DNA of 64,000 nt, from positions 124,001 through 188,000 of the forward strand of contig NZ_LMLZ01000012.1 in assembly GCF_001422735.1 (NCBI RefSeq). Reading direction: 5' to 3'. How positions within the stretch are numbered: position 1 is the stretch's first letter; every line of letters starts with the position of its first letter. The notes below the pieces were generated by a model that ran no database searches, was not told the DNA's origin, and was given only the letters and a program-made list of their open reading frames with translations. This document shows positions 55,279-64,000 of this stretch, piece after piece. This DNA comes from Acidovorax sp. Leaf78 (GTDB lineage Bacteria > Pseudomonadota > Gammaproteobacteria > Burkholderiales > Burkholderiaceae_C). The position numbers were made by a program, and so were the translations under genes.

Positions 55279-56202
55279 TCAGCGTTCTCCTTTGCGGTAG
55301 GGCTTCATCAAGGCCTGAGGATACGCGGCCTTGCGCGCCACCAGCACCAGCGCCAGGATGGACAGCAGGTACGGCAGCATCAGATACACCTGGTACGGCA
55401 GCCACGCATCGCCCGCCTGCTGCAGCCGCAACTGCAGCGCATCGCATAAGGCAAAGAGCAAAGCGCCCAGCAGCGCCTTGCCCGGCCGCCACGAGGCGAA
55501 CACCACCAGCGCCACGCAGATCCAGCCGCGCCCGTTCACCATGTTGAAGAAAAACGCGTTGAACGCCGACAGCGTGAGGAAGGCGCCCGCCACGCCCATC
55601 AGTGCGGAGCCGGCCACGATGGCCCCGGTGCGCGTGGCCGCCACCGGAATGCCCTGGCCCTCGGCCGCCTGCGGGTTCTCGCCCACCATGCGCACCGCCA
55701 GGCCCAGCGGGGTGCGCATCAGCACCCAGGCCAGCAGCGGCACCAGCACCAGCGCCAGCAGCGTGAGCGGCGTTTGCGCCGACAGGATGGGTATGCCCAG
55801 CCACTCCATGGGCGCGAACGGCTCGATGGTGGGCGGCGTGTTCACCTTGGGGAAGCTCACGCGGTAGCCGTAGTACGACAGTGCCGTGGCCAGCAGCGTG
55901 ATGCCGAGGCCCGACACATGCTGCGACAGCGCCAGGCCCACCGTCAGCCACGCATGCAGCAGCCCGAACACCGCACCCGTGAGCGCCGCCACCATCACCC
56001 CCGTCCACAGGCCGTGCCCGGCATACACGGTCAGCCAGCCCGTGAAGGCCCCCGCCACCATGATCCCCTCGATGCCCAGGTTCAGCACCCCCGCGCGCTC
56101 GCACAGCAGCACCCCCAGCGTGCCCAGGATGAGCGGCGTCGCCACGCGCAGGGTGGCGATCCAGAAGGCCGGGTTGGCGAGGATATCGAGCAACTCGGTC
56201 AT
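55279..56202 (-). CDS. Nucleoside-type ABC transporter permease 2
   Basis: 307-residue inner-membrane permease of the BPD_transp_2 family. Landmarks are RAGVLNLGIEGIMVAGAFTG, HVSGLGITLLATALSYYGYR and LGLAVRMVGENPQAAEGQGI. GALMGVAGAFLTLSAFNAFF-like helices follow (here SALMGVAGAFLTLSAFNAFF). It pairs with the permease at 56.3-57.4 kb and the ATPase at 57.6-59.1 kb. Related systems (Nup, Bmp-type) import purine and pyrimidine nucleosides. Confidence 0.93.
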   Translation of the reverse strand: MTELLDILANPAFWIATLRVATPLILGTLGVLLCERAGVLNLGIEGIMVAGAFTGWLTVYAGHGLWTGVMVAALTGAVFGLLHAWLTVGLALSQHVSGLGITLLATALSYYGYRVSFPKVNTPPTIEPFAPMEWLGIPILSAQTPLTLLALVLVPLLAWVLMRTPLGLAVRMVGENPQAAEGQGIPVAATRTGAIVAGSALMGVAGAFLTLSAFNAFFFNMVNGRGWICVALVVFASWRPGKALLGALLFALCDALQLRLQQAGDAWLPYQVYLMLPYLLSILALVLVARKAAYPQALMKPYRKGER

Positions 56203-56223
56203 GCGGCGGCGCTCCAGGCTGTC

Positions 56224-56286
56224 ACTATCAAATTAATAGCTGCTAGCGCTTGATAGACAAGCGGTAGAGGCATTTTTTGTTTGAAT
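56224..56286 (+). repeat. AAGCGGTAG-family dispersed repeat, copy E
   Basis: CTATCAAATTAATAGCTGCT then AGCGCTTGATAGACAAGCGG, TAGAGGCATTTTTTG. It is the most complete copy of the family. It lies between the two permease genes of the nucleoside importer. Confidence 0.8.
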
Positions 56287-56304
56287 TTTGGGTGCATGGC
56301 GGGT

Positions 56305-57366
56305 TCACTTCCAGCGCACCCGGTACTGCGTGAGCAGCCCTGCCACCAGCACCGCGATCAGCGACGTGGCCACGATCACGTCCGCAATGTAGGTGGGCAC
56401 GCCCACCGCGCGGCTCATGCTGTCGGCCCCCACCAGCACGCCCGCCACGAACACGCCCGCCGCCACCACGCCCAGCGGGTGCAGCCCTGCCAGCATCGCG
56501 ATCACGATGCCGCTGTACCCGTAGCCCGGCGACATGTCGAGCGTCACATAGCCCGTGCGGCCCGCCACCTCGATGGCCCCCGCCAGCCCCGCCAGGCCAC
56601 CCGACAGCAGCGCCACCAGCACCACGGTGCGCGTGATGGGCACGCCCGCAAACGCCGCAGCCCGCGCATTGGCGCCCGCCGCGCGAATGTCGAACCCTGG
56701 CACCGTGCGCGCCAGCAGCGCCCACAGCATCACCGCCAGCGACACGGCCCATAGCAGCCCCGTGTGCAGCCGCGTCTGCGGCACCAGGCGCGACAGCTCC
56801 AGCTCGCCCTGCAACGCCACGCTCTGCGGCCAGCCCATCGAGAGCGGGTCCTTCATCGGGCCGTCGAGCAGTGCCGACACCAGCAGCAGCATGATGAAGT
56901 TGAGCAGCAGCGTGGTGACGACCTCGTCCACTCCCAGCCGCGCCTTCATCAGCGCCGGGCCCAGCAGCAGCAGCGCCCCGGCCAGCGCAGCTGCCAGCAT
57001 CATCAGCGGGAAGAGCAGCCAGGGCGACCATTCCAGCCCCGTGCCGCCGTGCATCCCACCCACCGCCACGGCGGCCAGCGCGCCCGCGTACAACTGCCCC
57101 TCGGCCCCGATGTTGAACAACCGCGCCCGAAAGGCCACGGCGGCTGCCAGCCCCGTCAGGATCAGCGGCGTGGCGCGCGTGAGCGTTTCGGTCAGCGCAA
57201 ACACCGAGCCGAAGGCGCCCTGCAGCAGCAGTGCATAGGTCTGCCCCACCGGCGCCCCGGCCCATAGCACGAGCAGCGCGCTGATGAGCAGGGTGAACAC
57301 CACGGCGCCTGCCGGTGCCAGGATGTAGGCGACCGGGGAGGTGTGGTTGCGTTTTTCGAGTCTCAT
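56305..57366 (-). CDS. Nucleoside-type ABC transporter permease 1
   Basis: 353-residue inner-membrane permease of the BPD_transp_2 family. Landmarks are ATPLILTGLAAAVAFRARLF, NIGAEGQLYAGALAAVAVGG, LGVDEVVTTLLLNFIMLLLV and GYGYSGIVIAMLAGLHPLGV. ATG 57366 (MRLEKRNHTS) is preferred over upstream codons that read through a repeat. It precedes permease 2 and follows the ATPase gene across a 211-bp spacer carrying a dispersed repeat. Confidence 0.93.
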   Translation of the reverse strand: MRLEKRNHTSPVAYILAPAGAVVFTLLISALLVLWAGAPVGQTYALLLQGAFGSVFALTETLTRATPLILTGLAAAVAFRARLFNIGAEGQLYAGALAAVAVGGMHGGTGLEWSPWLLFPLMMLAAALAGALLLLGPALMKARLGVDEVVTTLLLNFIMLLLVSALLDGPMKDPLSMGWPQSVALQGELELSRLVPQTRLHTGLLWAVSLAVMLWALLARTVPGFDIRAAGANARAAAFAGVPITRTVVLVALLSGGLAGLAGAIEVAGRTGYVTLDMSPGYGYSGIVIAMLAGLHPLGVVAAGVFVAGVLVGADSMSRAVGVPTYIADVIVATSLIAVLVAGLLTQYRVRWK

Positions 57367-57410
57367 CGTTGTCCGTTGTCTGCAGCCCGCGAAACGGGCG
57401 TGGCCATAAC

Positions 57411-57574
57411 CAGTGCACCCGTGGAACGGGCTTCGCCAGGCCACCGGGTGCGCCCCCCTCCCGAAGGAGAGGGGCTGAGGGCCGCGGCTCCAAGCCTGCC
57501 TGCGCAGGCTTGGACGGCCTCGAAGAGCCGGTGCCTCGGGCGCCGGCACCGAGGCGCGAAGCGACTCAGGGGGA
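57411..57574 (-). repeat. CCCCCTGAG-family dispersed repeat, copy 5
   Basis: On the minus strand it begins three bases after the ATPase stop with CCCCCTGAGTCGCTTCGCGC, the same opening as copy 1. A GC-rich body with CCGCGGCCCTCAGCCCCTC and CCGGTGGCCTGGCGAAGCCC follows. It lies between the ATPase and permease 1 genes. Confidence 0.75.
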
Positions 57575-57577
57575 GCT

Positions 57578-59119
57578 TCATATCACCCCCGCCATCGCCA
57601 AGCCGATGGCCTCGCGTGTCCAGCCCTCGGCAGGCCGTGCCTCGCCCAGGTGCCCTTCGTGCATCACTGCCACGCGGTCCCCCAGCGCCAGCACTTCATC
57701 CAGGTCGTCCGAGATCAGCAGCACCGCCGCGCCGCCGTCGCGCGCGTTGATGAGCTGCTGCTGCACGAACATCACTGCGCCGATGTCCAGGCCCCAGGTG
57801 GGCTGGTGCGCCACGATGAGCCGCGGGGCGGCTGCGCTGTCGGTGGCATCCTGCGGCGGAAGCAGGGCGCGGCCCAGGATGAGCTTTTGCATGTTGCCGC
57901 CCGACAGCGCGCGGGCAGGGGCATCGGGCCCGCCGCCGCGCACGTCGAAGGTGCGGGCCAGGTGCTCGGCATGCGCACGCGCTGCACCGCGCTTGACCCA
58001 CAGGCCCTTGAACCAGGGCTGCGCGAACCAGCGGCTGCGCAGGCGCTCGGACACCGCGTTCTCCCACACCGGCAGGTCGCCCACCACGCCCACCGCGTGC
58101 CGGTCTTCCGGGATGCGGGCCACGCCCTGGGCCACCAGCCACGCGGGCTGGGCGCGCAGGGGTGTGCCCAGCAGCGTGACATGGCCTTGCGCCACGGCGC
58201 GCACGCCGCACAGCACATCGGCCAGCGCCACCTGCCCGTTGCCCGACACGCCGGCAATGGCGACGATCTCGCCCGCATGCAAGGTGAGCGACACGTCCCG
58301 CAGCCGGTCGCGCCCGGTGGGCGCGGTGCTGACGCGGTCGAGCACGCACACCGGTGCGCCCACCTGGCGTGCGGGGCGGCGTTCAGCGGCCTCCACGGCA
58401 TGCCCCACCATCCATTGCGCAAGCTGGCCCTGCGTGGTGCCTTGCGCTGGTGCCTCGGCCACCAGCTTGCCTTGGCGCAGCACCGCCACGCGGTGCGACA
58501 CGCGCAGCACCTCGGCGAGCTTGTGGCTGATGAAAATGATCGACAGGCCCTGCGCCACCATCTGGGCCAGCGTGTCGAACAGCGCCTCGCTCTCCTGCGG
58601 CGTGAGCACCGCCGTGGGCTCGTCCAGGATCAGGATGCGCGCGCCGCGGTACAGCGCCTTCAGGATCTCCACCCGCTGGCGCTCGCCCACCGACAGGCTG
58701 CCCACCCGCGCATCGGGCTGCACCGGCAGCCCGAACTGCTGCGATACCGCCAGCAGCCTGGCCCGCGCCGCCGCGCGCCGCGAGAACGGCTGCCACAGCG
58801 GCTCGGTGCCCAGCAGCACGTTGTCCAGCACCGTCAGGTTGTCGGCCAGGGTGAAGTGCTGGTGCACCATGCCGATGCCCGCACCGAGCGACGCGCGGGG
58901 CTGGCCCGGCGGCAAGGGCTTGCCGAACACTTCGATATGCCCTTCGTCGGCCACGTAGTGCCCGAACAGGATGGACATCAACGTGGACTTGCCCGCCCCG
59001 TTCTCTCCCAGCAGCGCCAGCACCTCGCCGCGCTGCAGCGTCAGGCTGATGCCGTCGTTGGCGACCAGCTTGCCGAAGCGCTTGGTGATGTTCTTCAGGT
59101 GCAGGACGGCGTCGGACAT
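57578..59119 (-). CDS. Nucleoside-type ABC transporter ATPase (double)
   Basis: 513-residue duplicated ATPase of the sugar/nucleoside (MglA/NupO-like) group. The first half has Walker A GENGAGKST near 39-47, SVGERQRVEILKAL as the ABC signature and LILDEPTAVLTPQE. The second half has GVSGNGQ in place of a full Walker A, ALSGGNMQKLILGRAL as signature and IVAHQPTWGLDIGA, where the usual Glu after Walker B Asp-type site is not canonical. Degenerate second sites are normal in this group. It is 203 bp after the nucleosidase gene, with dispersed hairpins between. Confidence 0.93.
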   Translation of the reverse strand: MSDAVLHLKNITKRFGKLVANDGISLTLQRGEVLALLGENGAGKSTLMSILFGHYVADEGHIEVFGKPLPPGQPRASLGAGIGMVHQHFTLADNLTVLDNVLLGTEPLWQPFSRRAAARARLLAVSQQFGLPVQPDARVGSLSVGERQRVEILKALYRGARILILDEPTAVLTPQESEALFDTLAQMVAQGLSIIFISHKLAEVLRVSHRVAVLRQGKLVAEAPAQGTTQGQLAQWMVGHAVEAAERRPARQVGAPVCVLDRVSTAPTGRDRLRDVSLTLHAGEIVAIAGVSGNGQVALADVLCGVRAVAQGHVTLLGTPLRAQPAWLVAQGVARIPEDRHAVGVVGDLPVWENAVSERLRSRWFAQPWFKGLWVKRGAARAHAEHLARTFDVRGGGPDAPARALSGGNMQKLILGRALLPPQDATDSAAAPRLIVAHQPTWGLDIGAVMFVQQQLINARDGGAAVLLISDDLDEVLALGDRVAVMHEGHLGEARPAEGWTREAIGLAMAGVI

Positions 59120-59170
59120 GGTGGGGGTGCGATGGTGTGCGTTACTGGCAACGCATGGTCAATGCGCGCC

Positions 59171-59290
59171 ACTCCCTCTCCCCTCGCGGGAGAGGGCCGG
59201 GGAGAGTGGGTACGGCATCGGCACCAGCGCAGCGCCGGCTGCACGCGCCCCCTCTCCCTAACCCCTCTCCCGCGGGGGGAGAGGGGCTCC
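59171..59290. repeat. Pair of CCCTCTCC / GGGAGAGG dispersed hairpins
   Basis: CCCTCTCCCCTCGCGGGAGA with GGGCCGGGGAGAG forms one inverted repeat. CCCCTCTCCCTAACCCCTCT with CCCGCGGGGGGAGAGGGG forms the second. They fill the spacer between the nucleosidase-like gene and the ATPase gene. Such pairs are common dispersed elements in proteobacterial genomes. They could stabilise or end the mRNA. Confidence 0.75.
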
Positions 59291-59322
59291 AGGCACCCTG
59301 CGCCCGCTGCGGGTTCATGGCA

Positions 59323-60327
59323 TCACTTCCAACTGGCCAGAAACGCCTGCAGCACCTTGGCCGAGTTGGCTGCGGCCAGGTGCATGAAGGTGTCCATCTC
59401 GTTCTCGCCATCGCCCCCGCCGGCCAGGTCGCTCAGCGAGCGGAAGGCGATGTAGGGCACGCCGTTGCTGTGCGCGACCATGGCGGTGGCGGCGGTTTCC
59501 ATGTCCAGCACGTTGGCATCGAAGGTCTTGAACGCGTATTCGCGGAACGCCTTGTTGTCGACGAAGGCCTGGCCCGACACGCCGTTGCCGCCGACCACCA
59601 TGCGGGGGCGCTCCTTGAGGCACTTGTCGGCGTGGCAATGGTCCAGCGCGACGCTGGTGCCCAGGCTGCGCGCTACGGCCAGCATGCGGGGGTCGGCGGC
59701 AAACCAGAACTGCTTGGTCAGGGCGGGCTTCGCGGCGCTGCGTACCTCCACCGGGCGGGGGTGCATCATGCCGAAGGCGGGCAGGGTCAGCTCGCTTTTC
59801 ATCCAGGCCGGGGCGCTGTACTGGCCGGGTTTGTCCTCGCGGGCCATGAGCCATTCCATGTACTGGCCCCACTGGGCAGGCACTGTCACGTCGCCGATGT
59901 GCAGGCCGGGGTTCACGCCGCCCGCGATGCCGCTGAACACGATGTGGCTCACGTTGAATCGGTCCAGCGCGAGCTGGGTGTTCATGGCCGCATTGGTCAT
60001 GCTGATGCCCGACAGGAACACCACCACGGGCTGGCCCGACAGGGTGCCGGTGGTGAACTCCACACCGTTGATGCGGTGCTTGGCCGCCTGCTGCACCTGC
60101 GGCAGCAGCACGGTGAGTTCGGGCTCGAAGGCCGAGATGACGGCGATGCGCGGTGTGGCATCGAGCTGCACCACCGCGGCCCCTGATGCCGATGGCCGGG
60201 CGGGTGCGGTGCTGCAGCCTGCCATGGTCGCGGCCAGGGTGGCTGCCGCCAGCAGGCGCAGCCCGTGCCGGGCGAGGGTGGTGCGAAGATTGGTGGAAGG
60301 GGTGGTGCTGCTGCTGGATGGGGGCAT
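59323..60327 (-). CDS. Exported lipoprotein nucleoside phosphorylase / nucleosidase
   Basis: 334 residues. A lipoprotein-type signal ends ATMAGC with Cys38 as the likely lipidated residue, so the enzyme is envelope-anchored. The PNP/MTA-SAH-nucleosidase fold follows: RIAVISAFEPELTVLL, VVFLSGISMTNAAMNTQLAL, IVFSGIAGGVNPGLHIGDV. DANVLDMETAATAMVAHSNG and YIAFRSLSDLAGGG then carry the substrate Glu-Met-Glu-type region and the catalytic Asp. It would cleave nucleosides outside the inner membrane. It sits between the BMP and ATPase genes of the importer. Confidence 0.88.
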   Translation of the reverse strand: MPPSSSSTTPSTNLRTTLARHGLRLLAAATLAATMAGCSTAPARPSASGAAVVQLDATPRIAVISAFEPELTVLLPQVQQAAKHRINGVEFTTGTLSGQPVVVFLSGISMTNAAMNTQLALDRFNVSHIVFSGIAGGVNPGLHIGDVTVPAQWGQYMEWLMAREDKPGQYSAPAWMKSELTLPAFGMMHPRPVEVRSAAKPALTKQFWFAADPRMLAVARSLGTSVALDHCHADKCLKERPRMVVGGNGVSGQAFVDNKAFREYAFKTFDANVLDMETAATAMVAHSNGVPYIAFRSLSDLAGGGDGENEMDTFMHLAAANSAKVLQAFLASWK

Positions 60328-60537
60328 GGTCAGGTCCTGAAGAGGGCAGAGGTGCCGCAGCCTAGCGCAAGTGCGATGCGGTGCGGTGCCGGCAACGCAG
60401 TGGAGGGCGGCCCGGCGCCATGGACGGCAACGGTGTGCGCACGGCCGGTGGGTGACGGTGGCGGGTGGTCCACCACCGTCACGGGCGCTGCACCGCTGGC
60501 CGCGCCCATCAACGCAACGCCGACGGCATTACTTCGA

Positions 60538-61548
60538 TTACTTCGCCGTGGACTTTGGCTGGCTGTCGTCCACCTTCACCGTGAACTTGCCGGCCAGGAT
60601 CTCGGCCTCCCGCGCCTTGACCTTGGCCACGATGTCGGCGGGCACTTTCTTCTCGAACGTGCCCAGCGGCGCGAGTTCAGAGCCCTTGTGCTTCATCATC
60701 GAATACGGGCCATAGTCCTCGGGTGTGAACTTGCCTTCCTTGACCAGCTTGAGCGCGCGGTCGATGCTCGGCTCCATGTGCCACAGGGCCGACGCCACCA
60801 CGGTGTCGGGGTACTTGTCCTGGGTGTTGATCACGTTGCCGATGGCGAGCTTGCCTTTTTCCTTGGCAGCGTCGGACACGCCGAAACGCTCGGCATAGAG
60901 CACGTCGGCGCCCTTGTCGATCATGGCAAACGTCGCTTCCTTGGCCTTCGGTGGGTCGAACCAGCTGTTGATGAAGCTCACGGTGAACTCGACCTTGGGG
61001 TTGGTCTCCTTCGCACCGGCCATGAAGGCGTGCATCAGGCGATTCACCTCGGGGATGGGGAAGCCGCCCACCATGCCGATCTTGTTCGTCTTGGTCATGC
61101 CGCCCGCGACCATGCCCGACAGGTAGGCGGGCTCCTGGATGTAGTTGTCGAACACGCTGAAGTTGGGCGCCTGCGGCTTGCCGGATGAGCCCAGCAGGAA
61201 AGACGTCTTGGGGAAGTCCTTGGCCACCTTGCGGGCGGCGGCCTCTACCGCAAAGGCCTCGCCCACGATGAGCTGGTTGCCGCCCGTGGCGTACTCGCGC
61301 ATCACGCGCTCGTAGTCGGCGTTGGAGACGTTCTCGCTCGACTTGTATTCGATCTCGCCCCGCGCCTCGGCGGCCTTCAGCGCCTTGTGGATGCGGCTCA
61401 CCCATTGCTGCTCGTAAGGCACCGTGTAGATTGCTGCGACCTTGATCTTGGCCTGCGCCCCCGCCATCGACGGCGCAAGGCCCAGGGCGGCCGAGAGGGC
61501 CATGGAGGTGCAAAGCAGGCGTCCGGTGAAGATGCGGCGGGTGGTCAT
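60538..61548 (-). CDS. BMP family ABC transporter substrate-binding protein
   Basis: 336-residue periplasmic protein of the Bmp/Med/PnrA family, which bind nucleosides or related compounds. A signal peptide with RR near the start ends AGA before QAKIKVAAIY. The binding core has YTVPYEQQWVSRIHKALKAA, LLGSSGKPQAPNFSVFDNYI, GGFPIPEVNRLMHAFMAGAK and VLYAERFGVSDAAKEKGK. No lipobox is present, so it is soluble. First gene of the importer block on this strand; the upp terminator lies upstream. Confidence 0.93.
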   Translation of the reverse strand: MTTRRIFTGRLLCTSMALSAALGLAPSMAGAQAKIKVAAIYTVPYEQQWVSRIHKALKAAEARGEIEYKSSENVSNADYERVMREYATGGNQLIVGEAFAVEAAARKVAKDFPKTSFLLGSSGKPQAPNFSVFDNYIQEPAYLSGMVAGGMTKTNKIGMVGGFPIPEVNRLMHAFMAGAKETNPKVEFTVSFINSWFDPPKAKEATFAMIDKGADVLYAERFGVSDAAKEKGKLAIGNVINTQDKYPDTVVASALWHMEPSIDRALKLVKEGKFTPEDYGPYSMMKHKGSELAPLGTFEKKVPADIVAKVKAREAEILAGKFTVKVDDSQPKSTAK

Positions 61549-61720
61549 GGTGGGGTTCCTTCAGTTCAGAAAAGAATGGCCAGCAAGAGGGTGCTTGGAT
61601 GCTTGGCTCCCAAGCAAGGAGCGCGCCAGTCGGTGCCAGCACAGCGGCAGACTGCGCGCCAGTCTGCCAGAGGAAAGCCACCAGGTGGTAAAAATCAGTG
61701 CGGCGGGCGTGGCGCCCATG

Positions 61721-61743
61721 AAAAAAGCCACCGCAAGGGTGGC
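61721..61743 (-). terminator. Rho-independent terminator of upp
   Basis: On the minus strand GCCACC, loop CTTGC, GGTGGC (61743-61727), then six T residues (61726-61721). It starts 53 bp past the upp stop and separates upp from the importer genes. Confidence 0.85.
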
Positions 61744-61795
61744 TGGCTGCGTGGGCAGGGTGGCGCGAGCCCCGTGGCTGCGCCAGGTCGCTCCC

Positions 61796-62440
<645 letters not shown>

Positions 62441-62655
62441 GGCGCGGCCTCGGGTGTGCAGGGAAATGAATGAATGGCGGTGGGTGTATTTTCACCTCCA
62501 TTCGCCGGGGGGCTGAGAAACCGGCGTGGTCTGGAGCCAGGTGGGGGTGGTTAAGGGGGTGCTCGTGGATCGCAGCGCGGGTTTTGCGCGCGTCTCCCTG
62601 TGGGTTGCAACGCGTAAGCACGTCACCGGCCACAAGCCTGCAGCCTCGGGCCCGG

Positions 62656-63648
62656 TCAGTCCGCCAGAAACCGCGAGTACCGGGCCAGGTCCACATTGCC
62701 CCCGCTCACGATCACGCCCACGCGTTCGCCGTGCAGTAGCTTGGCGCCGGTGTCTTCGCCTGAGAAGGCCTGCACGCCCGCAAAGGCCAGCGCGCCGGTG
62801 GGCTCCACCGTGATCTTCATGCGGCCGGCAAAGACGCGCAAAGCCTGGATCAACTGCTCGTCGCTCACGGTGATGATGTCTTCGACATGGTCGCGAATGA
62901 TGGGGTAGGTCAGCACGCCCAGCGACTGTGTCTGCGCCCCGTCGGCGATGGTTTGCGGGTGGTCAATGGTCACGATGTGCCCTGCGCGCAGCGACTGCTG
63001 GGCGTCGTTGGCCGTGGCAGGCTCGACGCCGATGACCTTGCACTGTGGCGCCAGCGCCTGCGCGGCCAGCAGGCTGCCCGCCAGCAGGCCGCCGCCGCCC
63101 AGGCAGACAAAGAGATAGTCGAGGTCGGGCACCTCCTGCAGCAGCTCCAGCGCGGCAGTGCCCTGGCCCGCGATGACGTGCGGGTGGTCGAATGGCGGCA
63201 CCAGCGTCATGCCGCGCTCGCGCGCGAGCTGGCGGCTGATGGCCTCGCGGTCTTCGGTGTGGCGGTTGTAGGTGACGACCTGGGCGCCGTAGTCGCGCGT
63301 GGCGGCCATTTTGGAGGTGGCGGCGTCTTCGGGCATGACGATGAGGGCGGGCATGTCGAGCAGGCGCGCCGACAGCGCGATGGCCTGCGCGTGGTTGCCG
63401 GCCGAGAAGGTGAGCACGCCGCCCTCGCGCTGCGCATCGGTGAACTGGGCCAGCGCGTTGTACGCGCCGCGGAACTTGAAGGCGCCCGTGCGCTGCAGGT
63501 TCTCGCACTTGAAGAACAGCTTGGCGCCCAGCTGCTCGTCTATGGCAGTGCAGCGCATCACCGGCGTGTGGTGCGCGACGCCTGAGAGCCGCTGCGCGGC
63601 GGCGGCCACGTCGTCGTAGGTGGGCAGGGGCATGCTGTGCTCGGTCAT
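62656..63648 (-). CDS. PLP-dependent threonine/serine dehydratase
   Basis: 330-residue fold-type II PLP enzyme. The PLP lysine is K58 in TGAFKFRGAYNAL. FSAGNHAQAIALSARLLDMP is the substrate loop and CLGGGGLLAGSLLAAQAL the phosphate loop. It ends IVSGGNVDLARYSRFLA. No ACT regulatory domain is attached, so it is the catabolic or threo-3-hydroxyaspartate-dehydratase / serine-racemase type and not biosynthetic IlvA. ATG 63648 is the conserved start; the frame upstream reads through repeats. Confidence 0.9.
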   Translation of the reverse strand: MTEHSMPLPTYDDVAAAAQRLSGVAHHTPVMRCTAIDEQLGAKLFFKCENLQRTGAFKFRGAYNALAQFTDAQREGGVLTFSAGNHAQAIALSARLLDMPALIVMPEDAATSKMAATRDYGAQVVTYNRHTEDREAISRQLARERGMTLVPPFDHPHVIAGQGTAALELLQEVPDLDYLFVCLGGGGLLAGSLLAAQALAPQCKVIGVEPATANDAQQSLRAGHIVTIDHPQTIADGAQTQSLGVLTYPIIRDHVEDIITVSDEQLIQALRVFAGRMKITVEPTGALAFAGVQAFSGEDTGAKLLHGERVGVIVSGGNVDLARYSRFLAD

Positions 63649-63719
63649 GGTGGCGTCCTCGCTGCGGGGCGCGGCCTGCCCCGGGTCGGCACATGATAGC
63701 CGTTGGTGGTGATGTTGGG

Positions 63720-63782
63720 GGTAAAAATGGCTGCTGCCGCTTGGTGGGTGTGCGCTGGCAGCTATGAATTCGATAGTGTTTG
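63720..63782 (-). repeat. AAGCGGTAG-family dispersed repeat, degenerate copy F
   Basis: On the minus strand: ACTATCGAATTCATAGCTGC, CAGCGCACACCCACCAAGCG, GCAGCAGCCATTTTTA. Same blocks and order as the copy at 56224, with more changes. It lies upstream of the dehydratase gene. Confidence 0.65.
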
Positions 63783-63825
63783 GATGGGGGTGGGTGTGGT
63801 TGCGGCGTCGGAGGGTGCGCCCTGG

Positions 63826-63972
63826 CTTCGACAGGCTCAGCCCGAATGGTTTTTTGGGTTTCAGGCACTTGGGTTCGTGGTGCCACGCGAATGCGCGCGG
63901 CTTGACCACCGTTCGCCCTGAGCTTGTCGAAGGGCTGGTATTGCGCTCTGGCTTCGACAAGCTCAGCCCGAA
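63826..63972. repeat. CTTCGACAAGCTCAG dispersed inverted repeats, three copies
   Basis: Copies of CTTCGACAAGCTCAGCCCGA lie at 63826-63846 (one change) and 63952-63972 on plus. An inverted copy lies at 63912-63932. The last two face each other across 19 bp and can form a long hairpin. This is a widespread REP-like element. The last 350 bp of the window hold only repeats and no gene. Confidence 0.85.
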
Positions 63973-64000
63973 CGGGTGGGGCAAGCGCTCAGAGGACTTG

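Noticed and set aside
60328-60537. Riboswitch (purine or similar) ahead of the nucleosidase gene
   Set aside because: No recognisable aptamer core or terminator pairing was seen in the 210 bp.
62656-63984. Dehydratase with a 112-residue N-terminal extension
   Set aside because: The extension translates the CTTCGACAAGCTCAG repeats; the enzyme begins at 63648.

Overview
The window is high-GC, densely coded DNA from a betaproteobacterium of the order Burkholderiales. Gene content and protein style point to the Comamonadaceae, most likely Acidovorax or a near relative. The evidence is the tol-pal and odhA-odhB-lpdA-zapE gene orders, an IPTL-CTERM surface protein, and the dispersed AAGCGGTAG-type and CCCCCTGAG-type repeats. 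This placement is inference, because no rRNA is present. There is no transposase, integrase, phage gene or CRISPR array.

1-3.0 kb: end of tolB, then pal, cpoB and tcdA, then tRNA-Lys(TTT) with its own promoter, a leader hairpin and a terminator. 3.0-4.9 kb: an exosortase-type surface protein with an 8-bp tandem repeat upstream, and an AI-2E family permease. 5.1-13.0 kb: 2-oxoglutarate dehydrogenase genes (E1, E2, E3), zapE and a coiled-coil exported protein. 13.1-24.4 kb: PP2C phosphatase, an XPD-like helicase (YoaA type), bamD, dnaE, clpS-clpA and a DUF2789 protein. 24.4-32.5 kb: MltB-type transglycosylase, exonuclease I, a Cys/Met-metabolism PLP enzyme, a Ser/Thr kinase with a cyclic-nucleotide-binding domain, two membrane proteins and a broken gene. 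32.6-35.0 kb: a Fur-box-like site ahead of a small protein, Mn superoxide dismutase and a ZIP metal transporter. 35.1-37.1 kb: an LprI-like protein with a duplicated gene tail, and a fused SpmA/SpmB-like membrane protein.

37.4-41.4 kb: yebC, then a J-domain protein and three proteins I cannot name, all on one strand. 41.8-44 kb: a diguanylate cyclase and a DUF1569 protein. 44.1-46.5 kb: a visibly AT-richer patch with three orphan genes on the minus strand. They diverge from a CadC-type regulator with TPR-like repeats and a 704-residue FAD oxidoreductase at 46.8-50.6 kb. This patch is the best candidate in the window for an undescribed, horizontally acquired system.

50.6-62.4 kb: a salvage locus with cytosine deaminase, a nucleoside-type ABC importer (BMP binding protein, double ATPase, two permeases), an exported lipoprotein nucleoside phosphorylase/nucleosidase and uracil phosphoribosyltransferase. 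Interspersed are a VOC protein, an AraC regulator, a LysE exporter and a DUF4230 protein. 62.6-64 kb: a PLP threonine/serine dehydratase, then dispersed repeats.

Repeats are a notable feature. One family (five copies) lies directly behind stop codons, always in the same orientation relative to the gene. A second family (six copies) lies in intergenic spacers. There are also 8-, 9- and 11-bp tandem arrays and a 166-bp tandem duplication.
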